Shown: in pieces, positions 12,201 through 22,604 of the stretch
Position numbering within the stretch: the stretch's first letter is position 1
How the letters are laid out: each line of letters begins with the position of its first letter
Source: Lepeophtheirus salmonis
Taxonomy: Eukaryota; Arthropoda; Copepoda; Siphonostomatoida; Caligidae
Direction of reading: 5' to 3'
Length of the DNA stretch: 64,000 nucleotides
Assembly (NCBI RefSeq): GCF_016086655.4
Contig: NC_052141.2
Location: 10,416,001 to 10,480,000, forward strand
The notes under the pieces: generated by a model
What the model was told of the DNA's origin: nothing
Seen by the model: only the letters and a program-made list of their open reading frames with translations
Database searches by the model: none
Translations under genes and position numbers: made by a program

Positions 12201-13748
12201 ATTGGAATAGATTTTACCGTCCTCTGGTGATAGAGGCGCTGTAGCTATAAAGGAAAGGAAATATAATATGCAGTTAAACAAAAAGACCAATCTTAGACCT
12301 TTCCAAAATATACAACTTTCATCAAACATATCTAAACTGATGTTATTCTCATTTTCCAATGGTTAAAATAACCAAAATATACCAATATATATTTGGCTAG
12401 GACTGTTCCAAGAGTCAAGTAGATTTTTTTACAAATTTAATGCCCCAGTTTTGACAAATATTTCCAGTTAATTCAAGAAAATTTTATTAGATTTCAGTTA
12501 ATAGACTTTTCAAGCTATAGCATCAACCTTGCAGAGGCTGCAATGAAGAAATAAAAAGGAGATACTCCAAAAAAACTTTCTAATATTTTTGAAGCACGTC
12601 AATCATGAAGCACCATGGATCTTGAGGCAAGCATAGATAAAGTTCAAGATCAAACTGATACATTTATTCACATCATTTAGATGTTAGAAAGTAATAATAA
12701 TAATGTGAGTTTGCTTTAGTTTGACATAAAAAGTCGAATTTGAAGAGATCTAATATAGATTGTGCATACCATTACAAGTCCTTGTACATATACCATAACT
12801 TTTTGCATCCATTGAAAGATATCTTGATGTGGCACACCAAGCATCGCCGGTTACATCCGCGTTCGTGCATACGCTATATGTTTCCCCTTTATATTTGAAT
12901 GGAAACTCACAAGGAAGTCCCCCAAGTGTTAAGCAGTCTGAGTTAATTTAGAAAAATATTTAAGTTGAATTTTGTTCATAGAATTATTAAGCAAAAAAAA
13001 AAAGAAGAAGAGGATACTTTTTGGCCTGTCAACACAAAAATCAAAGTAGAAGTCATTTTCTCGAAATTGAGTGTGGATTCGATTTTATATTCTTCAACGA
13101 TGAATTATCATTCATTTCTATCACAAAATTATTCTTATTAACCCTTTAGATGCGCCGCAAATGACACTTAAATTAGCCTGAATTGATCGTCAATATGAAA
13201 TAATGAGAAATTGATGGGTCTCTTAAATTAAATAAAATCTCTAAACTATTACTCAAATTATTTTGTACCCTCACTCACGTCATACATTTGACATCAAAAC
13301 TCAAATGATATACTCAAATTTGCTTTTAAAATATTGGGCTATATGTGATAAAGTAATCTATTGAATTAGGATTGTCTCTTTTTTTTAAAAATATTGTTTT
13401 GATGTTGAGGGACCACAGCTCTAAACCTACCTTTGGAATCAGCAACGTCTGTCTCTATGATAAATAAATATAAATGAGGCAGAATTTTAGTTTACATTAT
13501 TCAAAGACTAAGATTGATACTGTACTTACTCGGACAAGTATCATGACATACTTCATAAGTTTCTACGAATCTATTAGAGTAAACAGACTTTGCACACCAA
13601 AACCTACTCCCATAATCCGCATTTGTACAATTATCATAAGTTATTCCTCGATATTTGAAAGGGAAGACACACATACATCCTATGGATTCAAAAATTGTTC
13701 AACTATGAGCTAATTGAAATTTATGATTAATATGTATATGATCATACC
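9213..13748 (-). CDS. Secreted protein with three fibronectin type II domains and a Thr-rich tract
   Basis: Minus-strand exons in coding order: one ending at 13748 (start not found), 13530-13679, 13431-13454, 12770-12937, 12218-12244, 11970-12140, 10836-11098 and 9213-9256. The three large FN2 exons each encode one domain with the CxFPF(K/I)Y.G..Y..C...D....WCA....Y/F..C...C pattern: FPFKYRGITYDNCTNADY, CEFPFKYKGETYSVCTNAD and CKFPFIYQGKEFDECIDND. FN2 domains bind collagen-like or glycan ligands outside the cell. Short linker exons (24 and 27 nt) separate them. The 10836-11098 exon is a long run of ACN threonine codons, followed by a proline/lysine segment; the last exon adds TSTAAAPLQKGRR and stop. 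All internal exons are phase 1-1. The exon ending at 13748 codes for FFGWIALVPTLSR, which looks like the end of a signal peptide; its ATG is not identified. The Thr exon is one nucleotide short of a clean frame (see findings). FN2 proteins are known in sea-louse glands; naming it is inference. Confidence 0.82.
9829..10273. repeat. R2 'GGTCT' element with inverted ends, in FN2 intron
   Basis: CTAGTGTTGAGACTCGGTCC at the left is mirrored by GACCGAAATCCAACACTAC at the right, about 445 bp apart. The inside is rich in GGTCTAGACC-type palindromes. It lies inside the intron 9257-10835. A second, inverted R2 fragment (ACCAAGGTATTGGCCCTCAG, then AAAGATCAGAAC) follows at 10312-10440. Confidence 0.7.
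13055..13345. repeat. R3 repeat copy inside FN2 intron
   Basis: Opens with TTTTCTCGAAATTGAGTGTG, as at 17750 and 31899, then TCATTTCTATCACAAAATTA, GACACTTAAATTAGCC, ATAATGAGAAATTGATGG and ATACTCAAATTTG. Near-colinear with 31895-32190. It is not exonic: flanking FN2 exons splice across it in phase. Confidence 0.65.
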
Positions 13749-14790
13749 TCTAGAAAGCGTTGGGACTAAGGCAATCCATCCAAAAAAATTAGAAAATTCT
13801 TTATGTATGTCATACTATATTTTTTTTTTGTTCTGATCTCTTTAAGCAAAATAATCAAACTGAAATCACTCCTGAAAGACCTCTCTAAATAATATTTTTC
13901 TGGGTATAACACAACATATGTACACATGTATTGAAACGTCTTTTTCCATCGGTTCAGAAACAATTAATTTTTGCAGCAATTTAATTAATATTCGATACTT
14001 TTATGAGTGTCCATGTGGAACTTACTGTGTTTACACACATTTATAAAAAGATTGTATAGACACCATTCATTCTTAAACTACCCAGAATCGTTTGTAAGGA
14101 TTAAACAAAATATTGGATATATAAGAGATGCTTTGATTTAATCTAACACATTAGTCACGTACAATGTAAGAACAGGGGGAATGCTCCAAAAACAGAATCC
14201 TCTTTGGTTATAATTAATAGCAATTTTGATAATTCGCGTATAATGTGCTCCTGTTTTAATTATTTCTAATGAATAGTTAATGGGGTTATACATTCAAAAG
14301 TTAATTTCATTAAATTCATTCTTAAATACCAATAGAGAGATAGTAAAATATATCATTTTAAATACATATATCTTCCTAATGATTTCCTCCTAATATGTAA
14401 TAAGTTCCATATAAATACGATTTTTTATCATCATATCTAGAAGAACCTCAAAATTGAGTCCATTACTATAACTGATGAACAATTAGTTATTTATTGTTTC
14501 CTCCACATACGCTCTCCGATGGTTTTGTTACTAACTTGGCAATACGTGCTACTGCCGGGGTGTGGCATGGTATATCCAAAAAATGTTCAGTCTTAACTTT
14601 TAATCTATTTATTTTTCTTATATATTCATATGTCAAGTGTATAATGTATACTTCGTATGTAGTATATAAATTCTTTTGTTTTGTAAAGTAGTTTTTCGTT
14701 GAATATCTTGTTGTAATTTTGCATTGATTTGCAAAATATGCCTTCTGATTCTGGACCTTATTAGGAACTATTTCAAAAATTAGTATCAAC
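13749..14790. other. No identified gene; may hold the FN2 first exon
   Basis: AT-rich. The FN2 start codon and most of its signal peptide should lie here or just upstream on the minus strand, but I could not choose an ATG with a matching phase. The open frame above 13748 closes at a TAG near 13816. Confidence 0.4.
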
Positions 14791-14794
14791 TTCT

Positions 14795-15780
14795 GGGAAA
14801 TGATTCCCTTTTAAATGCAAGGACTGTAATCAAGAGCTACAGGGTATAGTCAAAGCCTATCTCAGAAAACAGAATAAGGTAACGATTCAGGTTAGAAAAT
14901 TTATTTATAATTTTACCTTTTCTAATGCTCTAGTGTAATTGTACATAACCATAATTGAAGAAAAACAACTAATTTCAATCCCATCCCATTTCTTCATCTT
15001 GTTATAATTCAGAAAGCTAAAAACTCTTCAATTTTCAAACAAAATAATTTATTTGTAATCCACCTTTTATGAAATAAGATAAATGTGTCAGCATCTTTCA
15101 TGGTCTGTATATCTACTCTACAGGTTCTATCGCTCATTTGTTGACTCCTCAGGAATTAAATACAAACTCTTCTATAAGCATCTCTTCTTATAGGCCATTT
15201 ACATGTAGGAGAGCAACAACTTTTTTAGATAAATTTGTCATAAAAACTTCACCTTTTCAAAAATTTAAAATTAATGAAGAAATTGTAAGGATGCTATTTG
15301 ATACTAATTTACCATTTCGCTTTGTTGAGCACCCTCAGTTTTGCAAAATGGTTCAACCTCTCAGACCTGGCTATAATTTTCCGTCCAGAAAAGATATTGC
15401 TGATAACTATTTGGAGTGTGTATGAAAATAGGTATAAAAATGTACATATATACTGAATAATGAAATCGATGGTTGTTCGAACATCCATAAAAAATCTAAA
15501 ATTTGCGTCACTTTAACAAAATCCACTGCTAATTTTTTCTTACTTGAGACGATAGACACATCAGGAAAACAAGAGCCCCCTGAATATCTTCTGCATTTTG
15601 TTCAAAATTCAATAACAAAGGCTAAAAGTAATTTCATTTATAGGAAGTGTTGTAACGGACAATGCATCTGAAATGATAAATTTACTAAGAAAATTAAAAG
15701 AGCGTGTAAGTTTTGTGCTCACATATGGATGCAGAGCTACAAATCTTTGTGGTCCAATTGATGCAATAAAGGACCTAGTG
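14795..15780 (+). pseudogene. hAT transposase relic (BED finger to catalytic region)
   Basis: Fragments in order: a BED-type zinc finger start (KCKDCNQELQG, near 14813), then NEEIVRMLFDTNLPFRFVEH and PGYNFPSRKDIADNYLE (15280-15420), TIDTSGKQEPPEYLLHFVQ (about 15560-15610), and VVTDNASEMINLLRKLKERV with TYGCRATNLCG (15650-15760). The spacing and the V.TDNA..M and YGC.AH-like motifs are those of hAT-family transposases (ZBED group). Reading-frame changes and internal stops make it inactive. It ends abruptly where mariner sequence begins, suggesting insertion or recombination. Confidence 0.75.
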
Positions 15781-16440
15781 CTCAAAAGCTACAAGAGAAG
15801 GCATCGGCAGCTCATTAGTAAGGTCATCATGGCAATGAGAGCGAAGAAAGGAAAAATACTTCTGAACTGAATAAAGAAAAATTCTACCTTTGCGCGCCTT
15901 TTCAGTGAGGATAAGTTTTGGATTGTTGACCAGGCCAGAAATACACAAAACGATTGTTATTTGGCAACAAGTCCAAAAGAGGTTCCACCTATCAATAGGA
16001 CAAAGCACCCGGCCGAGGTCATGATGTTGGGTGTGGTGGCATCTGATGGGGAAAAAATCAAACACAAAATCAACACAGATGTGTATCTGAAGGTGATGAA
16101 CGAGGTCGTAAAGCCTTGGCTGGACCAAACATACTAGTCATATTTAGCAATAAGATTCAGCCCCAGCCAACAAGGCACCTAAAACTCAAAAGTGTTGTGA
16201 GATGAATTTGGACGATTTTTTCCTTGGTGAATATGGCTACCTTCTTCTCCAGATTATTCGCATTTGGACTACGGGATCTAGGGCAATATTGAGAGAAATG
16301 CTTGACGCACTCATCATGCAAATATTGAAGTTATAAATGCCTCTGTTGAAGATGTGAAGGCTAAAATGTAGAAGGAATATGTGGGCAGGATATGTTCCAG
16401 CTTCAGACCTAGTGGAGGCCATGGATGTGGTCAATAGGGT
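15775..16440 (+). pseudogene. Tc1/mariner transposase relic, N-terminus missing
   Basis: Starts with KSYKRRHRQLISKVIM, then FSEDKFWIVDQARNTQNDCY (first catalytic Asp in a SEDK context), VPPINRTKHPAEVMMLGVVA, a block around the second Asp that is disrupted, and a C-terminal SVEDVKAKM and CSSFRP-type segment. Several frameshifts and stops. It abuts the hAT relic directly. Confidence 0.8.
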
Positions 16441-17229
16441 TGCTTTTGAAATATAATTTTTAAATTATATAGAAGATTGAAATATAAAATTTCAATCTTC
16501 TACTCCTAACGGCTTTTTCATAAAAGGTTCATATCAGTCACGTATACTTTTGTACATGATTTGCTTTACTGCAATGTGTATATAGAACAACTAATTTACG
16601 TGGAAATATATGAGAATATATATTTATAGTTTTGTAACACTTGTATTTCATTTATTTGTCGAAAAATCTATTTTTTTACATTGTAAAACCGAGTAATTTT
16701 GATAATTACAGTATCCTTGAATTAAATATCTTTTTGTGTTTTTTTCGTGACACAATAAATAATTTTTAGTCTTACTAAGTTTTAAAGTTTAATAGAAAAA
16801 AGAAAAAAGAAGAATGAGGAAAATTATGAGGAAGGACACTCAAAAAAAAGAAGAAAAAAGTTACTTATTTTTTATCCTTGCAGTTTATATGTTGACACGT
16901 CACAATTACATATCCATTCAATCAAACACCTTTTTTTTTTACAAATTCAAATTTATTTAATTCAAAATTAAACACAACTTGACATATATTGTGAGTTAAA
17001 AATAAATTAATAGCTTAGTAAGAGGTTTAGTTACCACTACAATCTTTTAGTACAGATATTGTTTGTTTTTCAACCATTTTTTTATAAATTTAAATTTCAA
17101 GTCCAATTACTAGAAGTGCATAAAATGTGACCTTTAACGCGTCCGACACTTTTGGTAGATGCAACTTGAACATTATTTAAAAAAAATGATGGTATCATGA
17201 CTATTTAGTTCATACAAAGGGAACATCGA
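16441..17229. other. No gene seen
   Basis: AT-rich, with purine-only runs (16790-16860) and poly-T tracts. No coding signal recognised. Confidence 0.5.
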
Positions 17230-17905
17230 AATATAAAGTTATAACTAGTGATAGATGGGAGTTACAACGAAGAGTATAATTGGGATCGACATCGGAGTAG
17301 GATTTGTATTTATATCCTTTGTCTTACAGTGATAATTATCCGATCTAATAGAACGTAATTGACAGCTAAGCTGTTCTCTTTCAAATCATTTTCCAAGTGT
17401 TAGGATGACCGCGTTCATTTATTTTGACAGACGGACAGGACATGTTTATTACATTATGTTATCATATATGTTTACGAAATCGATTTAAACATTTGAGTGT
17501 ACTCATAAAAGACGAAGAACATTAATGAGGGTTTTATCGAAATCTATAGGTGTATGCACGTCCTTGTTGTCTAGGAGTATAATTGAGGATAGATATCTGA
17601 GTAATTCCAGCATATATGTCCTTGCTATAATTTCCAATACTCCGGCTAAGTAATTGAGCGTAAATGCTTAATGAATACTTGGAAAAGTCATTCCTATAGA
17701 ATAATATACTCAACAAATGTGTCTGTCAATTCACAACCACGCTAGAATATTTTTCTCAAAATTGAGTGAGGCTTACAATTTATATTCTTCTAAATTCGTC
17801 ATTTTCTATCAACATGATGAATTGATATATCATATTTGAAAAGGGACCATATTGGTAGCATATTAAGTCTAAACTATAACGTAAATTCTGGTGTACCTTA
17901 AATCC
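17230..17905. repeat. R1 arms followed by an R3 copy
   Basis: 17230-17410 and 17480-17740 match R1 arms in opposite orientation (TGGGATCGACATCGGAGTA against GTCCTTGTTGTCTAGGAGTA with TCATAAAAGACG). From 17745 an R3 copy starts (TTTTCTCAAAATTGAGTGAG). The two families adjoin here. Confidence 0.55.
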
Positions 17906-18400
17906 GAGCGCGGAAAACTACCCAGGGAACATTATCCGTAGAAGATTAGCCTGAATAAAATTACCATGGACGAAATTTGCCCGTATTTTGTTCAAACTTC
18001 ATGATGAATAATAACACATTATAAATTACCTTAAACTTTGAGTAATATTATTGCCTGATGGAGGAGTAAATAGCTTAGGGCTTCTTAAAATATGATTGAA
18101 TACACTCCGCCCTCCACCTGGGGGAGTGTGGGATTGTTAAAAACCACCATCAACTAATTGATTTGATTGAATTAAAAAAAAATTGTGAGGAAATTATATT
18201 GCAATAATATTACTCATACTTGAAGATTCTCCCTTTTATTATTAATCATGAAGATTGAACAAAATACGGGGAATTTTCTACCCGGGCAGTTTTCCGAAAC
18301 GCCAATTTTCATCCATGACAATTTTCTACAGAGTAATCTTCCACTGGCAATTTTCCCCAGGACAGCTTTCCTAGTACCCCTAAATCATACCACACATTTG
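17905..18400. repeat. R4 run of degenerate AATTTTCC / GGAAAATT units
   Basis: Two clusters (17911-17985 and 18268-18390) of short units, each with a core such as GGAATTTTC, GACAATTTTC, GGCAATTTTCCCC or GGAAAACTACCC, spaced about 17-22 nt. The 70-aa open frame at 18248-18460 reads through this repeat and is not a gene. Confidence 0.55.
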
Positions 18401-18784
18401 GACAAACAACCTATAATAATTTACTCAAATATACCTATGAATGCATGTAGTAAGAAATAAATTGGGATTTTCTCAGTTTCTTGATTTTTATTTAATATTG
18501 GTTTTATGTTGACACGTCACAAAAATAATATTTTAGAATTTTTTTTTTATGAAATTTATTTTTCAGTGACGTATCTCCCTCTCCCCTATCCTTAAAAAAA
18601 CAAAACAATAATAAGTATTTTCAATAAAGAGCTTCCATATATATTTTTTTCTCCTAATTTGATAGCTTGAACTCCCCAGTCCCACGTGTTTTGAACTTAT
18701 AATAAACATCTACGTAATTATTATTCATAGTTGTAAATTTATTTCATAAGGGAACAAAACATCAGTTTAAACAGTGACTTTGAC

Positions 18785-19176
18785 ATGGAAAACGATGAAA
18801 GTGTACACAACATTGGAGCAGTTTCCAAAAGACGGCAACTTGAGGACATTTTTGAATTTGATAGACACCATTTCTACACTCTAGGAAATAAACGTAGGGA
18901 TGATCAAGACTATTGGTCCTCGTATTAGCAAAGCAATCTGAAACATTGAGTTTAGAAGAAGAACAAGAAAAAAAAAAGGGATTTGTGTTACTTTTTTTGT
19001 TCCTAGACAGAGAATATGCTCGATGTATTTTGATCCCTGATTTTGATTCGTCATATTCTATGAGACGAGATGTTCCGGTGCTGGCTTTTGATACTTTTGG
19101 ATTGATAATGTCTTTCTTTACAAAAATTTATGAAATGGTAAAAAATAGGGAAGTGATAGGGTTAATATATATTTAA
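18785..19176 (+). CDS. Unrecognised short open frames, possibly one broken gene
   Basis: An ATG at 18785 opens 48 codons (MENDESVHNIGAVSKRRQLE ...) ending near 18931. An overlapping frame from 18913 runs 87 codons and includes EEEQEKKKG, FLDREYARCILIPDFDSSYS and VPVLAFDTFGL. The two could be parts of one coding region shifted by an indel; a ten-base A tract lies at about 18969-18978. I do not recognise a family. Composition is more gene-like than the neighbours, but splice sites are not evident. It may be transposon-derived. Confidence 0.25.
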
Positions 19177-19925
19177 AGTCTCAACATAAAAGCAGGCTGG
19201 GATAAAAAAAAGTAGTTTTGTCTGGTTCTAACTATTTTACATAGTAAAAAAGAATTAGTTGATTTTTGAGTGGCCATTATGCAACTTTATATCAGCCAGA
19301 TAGTAATATTTGCTATGAGTTTATTTAGGCAGGGCTTTAAGGGTTTCGATGATGCTCCTCCTTTAAAATTTAAGGCCTTACAAGTAACGGTTTTTTTAAT
19401 CAAAGTCAATCTATTCCTATGTTTAGCATATTAACACCTGGCTTCACAAATAGATGAAACTATTTATTTTGTTTAATTCACATCATTTTTAGTTAGTAAC
19501 AACTTTTAAACGAGAATTTCATCAGAATCTGTTCCTCAGTTTGCAAATTATTGTGCCAAGTGTGACGCTACTTTCGTTATTTCCTAAGCGATGCATCCAA
19601 AACAATTTTGTGTTTTGTGCTTAAAACTGCGTCTTGATGGGGGAAAATACCTTTTGAGACAAGCAATGACTTGAAAAGTGTTTTGGGGACTCCACTTCAT
19701 AAAGTAAATGATAATAATAGTAAAAACAAATTTTCAATGAAAATAATATCCGTGTTTCCTTTGTTAGGGCAGGGAGTTTCAGCCCCTGTTTTATATTTGA
19801 ACTTTGGTCACCCGTACTAAAACAGTTCAAAACCAAGGCTTTTACTCAAAAAGTAAAAAAAAAAAAAACAATTCTTAAATCTAATATAAAAACCTAAAGT
19901 TATTTGATTCTTTTAACTTACTTAC

Positions 19926-20372
19926 TAGTGTTGGATCGGTCTAAAAAACGTTAGTCCTATTAATCCAGCTCTAATAAAATACTGGACCAGTCCGAGGACT
20001 GGTCCTTATTGGTCTTTTTATGGAAGCTGCAACATCTGAAATAACGTAGTTACTACTACTAACTACGTTATTTGTGTCGCTGAAGTTTATTCACGTCTTT
20101 CAATGCGACAAGATTACTGAAATTAAAAGTAAGAGCTGTGTGACTAGAACATATTATTAATTATACGTTCTATCATTCATTATTTTCTTAGTTCTTATTA
20201 TATTCTTCATTCCTGGGTAGAACTGACGAAAATGAAAAGATAGCTAGGGCTGTAGGAGTGAAAGACCGAGATATTTGTCCTCAGGATCGTTGAAAGGTAC
20301 AAAAGATCGGACTTATATATTAAAAAAAAAAGACTGAAAGGCGAACAATAAAAGACTTTTCCAACACTATTG
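19926..20372. repeat. R2 'GGTCT' element with inverted ends
   Basis: CTAGTGTTGGATCGGTCT at the left and TTTTCCAACACTATTG at the right, about 445 bp apart, the same length as the 9829-10273 copy. The right half contains CCTCAGGATCGTTGAAAGGT, shared with 10347-10366. Confidence 0.7.
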
Positions 20373-20799
20373 ATTTTTAAAGTTTCAGACTGTTTTTATG
20401 TTGACATGTCTCGTATATAAAAAGAATATATATGTATATTATAGGACCTTGAATGAACAACATTCCAGAGCTTCTGTTTCAAAAAAAAAAAAAAAAAAAA
20501 AAATAGCTAAAAATGACTGTTATATTACCCTCCAAAATATTCACTTAATATCTAACGTGAATATTGTCCTGGGGTTTTAAAACACTTCAAAATAAAATTT
20601 AATATATAAGAGTCTTTTTATGAAATAAGTAGATACTAGGGTTGGTATGAAAATCCTGGCATGGTCTGCAACTGTTGTAACTTTTATAATTTGGTTCCTT
20701 ATAGAAGGTAGGTCAGGAGATGTATTAAACTAAATTGGTCTTTCAAAAAGTCTATCTGGACCAGTTTCATTTAAAATAATCGTTATAGTACTGAGTGGT

Positions 20800-21240
20800 T
20801 TTTTCGCTTCATTTTGACAATAAATTTAATATAGTTGGGACTATCCGATTTACATGGTTCCAAACGGGTTTTTGGCTAATATTCAGTTCCTAAGCAATGG
20901 AATAAGTGTTTAGATGCCGGTCCAACTCGACGATTTCAATTATTTTATTGACATTTTCGACGTCCATATTTCTAGAACGGCATCGTTAGCACCAATGTTT
21001 TGCGGCTTCATTCGGTACTGTATTATGTTCATAAACATCTCAATTTTGTTGGCCCACTTGCTCTACCTTGGTCGTAGTAATAGTGAAGAATGTATCAATT
21101 TTTTACTTCCATTTTGGAATTTTGTAACATACAACTGGCTTCACCTAGCACAAAACTGTAAATTAACTTTTTTAAGGGTACGTTTAACCTTTCAGTATCC
21201 TCTAAGTTTTTTTTTTTATGTAATATATTCATCATGAGAT
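20800..21240 (-). pseudogene. mariner relic, N-terminal half
   Basis: Minus-strand reading gives NVDVENVNKIIEIVELDRHL, then NTYSIA, LNISQKPVWNHVNRIV: the second helix-turn-helix of a mariner (SETMAR-type) transposase. It is a close copy of the plus-strand relic at 61690-62030 (shared IIEIVELDRH, TYSIA, VWNH.NRI). Stops and missing catalytic region. The 107-aa plus-strand frame at 20914 is its antisense. Confidence 0.65.
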
Positions 21241-21999
21241 ATAGCTTAATAAAGAAATCGAGCAAAAAACGCTCAGAACTTTTTGAGTAAGCTAATATAT
21301 ATTTTTTTTCTACCTAAGTACAACTTTTTCTTAAATATGATCTTCCTTCTTATACTATGTACAAAACTTATTATTCTTTTGAAATCATGTTACTCTAAAT
21401 TTAATAGATTTCACACATCTATTAAATAATATATGTCACCTGGCAAGAAAGTCCTCATACACTAAATATATAAAACATGCACGCTATTTTTACTATGATA
21501 AAATTAATATTCTCTTGAAGAAGGCCAATATAGAAAAAATGAAAATGATTTGCTATTAAATGTAATTCTATATCTCTGACACTTGACTCCTTGTTCCTTT
21601 AGTATGGTTACATTTTGAGAATTTTTTTCCCAAGGTCTCGTTTTTAATTTTCAATTATGCTATTATACATGGATGAAAAAGTTATCTTAACACAAGCCTT
21701 TTCGTCAATAGATTCCTGTTTGATGTTTATTGATCTCAAGTCTAGAATAACTTTTTAAATAAATTATTGCCGACGTCATTGGTGTTTCATAATTGCAAAT
21801 TGTGAAATTTTGAACTACGTTTGAGATTTCACATAAACAACGAAGAAAACTTGATGAGGAGTTATTTTAAATATATACAGAACGATTTTTTTAAGATGGG
21901 TTCTATTTTATCTTAATGCATTTTTTGAGAGAGCCGTTGCGTGTTTTTCGTATTATGTTATTGTATCATAAATAAGCTTTGTTTTGAATTGCCCACCAA

Positions 22000-22410
22000 A
22001 TGAGTGACTAGGAGGCTTCTGGCTTTCACATTCGGTCCAAAAAAGATATGGCTTCAATCGTCGGAGTAAATATGAGGACCGTCTGCACATTCCAGTATGG
22101 AAAGAACGTTGGCAATGGGACTTCCAGGAATCAAGGAAAGGTTGTTTTTAATCCAAAACAAATTTCTGGCCCAATGACATGTAGCCTCTATCATCCACTG
22201 ACTTGAAACCCCTTGATTACTTTTGGAGGGGTTTGATCGTGGGTATCACAAATGCAACCCCATAACAAAATGTGGATTGATTAATCTGAAGTCATCCATC
22301 TCCAAGATGTGGATCAATTTCCCCAAGGACAACATTGTAAACACCTGTACCTACTTCCGGCACCCTATTGAAGCTGCCATTGCTTCTAATGGTGCCCATA
22401 TATAATAAGA
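22000..22410 (+). pseudogene. Internally deleted mariner relic
   Basis: The left part codes MASIVGVNMRTVCTFQYGK, like a mariner first helix-turn-helix; the right part jumps to DLKPLDYFWRGL and ITNATP (third catalytic region) and ends with IVNTCTYFRHPIEAAIASNG, a typical mariner C-terminus. The catalytic middle is absent, so it is a deletion derivative. Confidence 0.65.
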
Positions 22411-22429
22411 TATAGCCTGAGTGATTTGT

Positions 22430-22560
22430 CAACAATTTATTTAAAGATTTTTTTTAGTCAGTTAATAAAATTTTGAGTTTACGCACCATGTATTACTAAG
22501 CAAAATGTGTCTGTACGTCAAGACCTAATAGCTCCGGGCAATGCCGGATACTCCCGCTAG
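22430..22560 (+). mobile_element. Helitron-like 3' terminus
   Basis: A short hairpin TCCGGgcaatgCCGGA (22533-22548) is followed by TACTCCCG and CTAG (22557-22560), then T. A hairpin about 8-10 nt before a CTRR end, next to a host T, is the signature of Helitron 3' ends. A related end is at 59443-59446. The 5' end was not located. It lies 45 bp beyond the stop codon of the DOMON gene. Confidence 0.55.
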
Positions 22561-22604
22561 TTACTAATAAAAATCATAATTTGTCGGTTCATTCATGGTT
22601 CTAT

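Noticed and set aside
15775..16128. 117-aa minus-strand frame
   Set aside because: Antisense of the mariner transposase relic at the same position.
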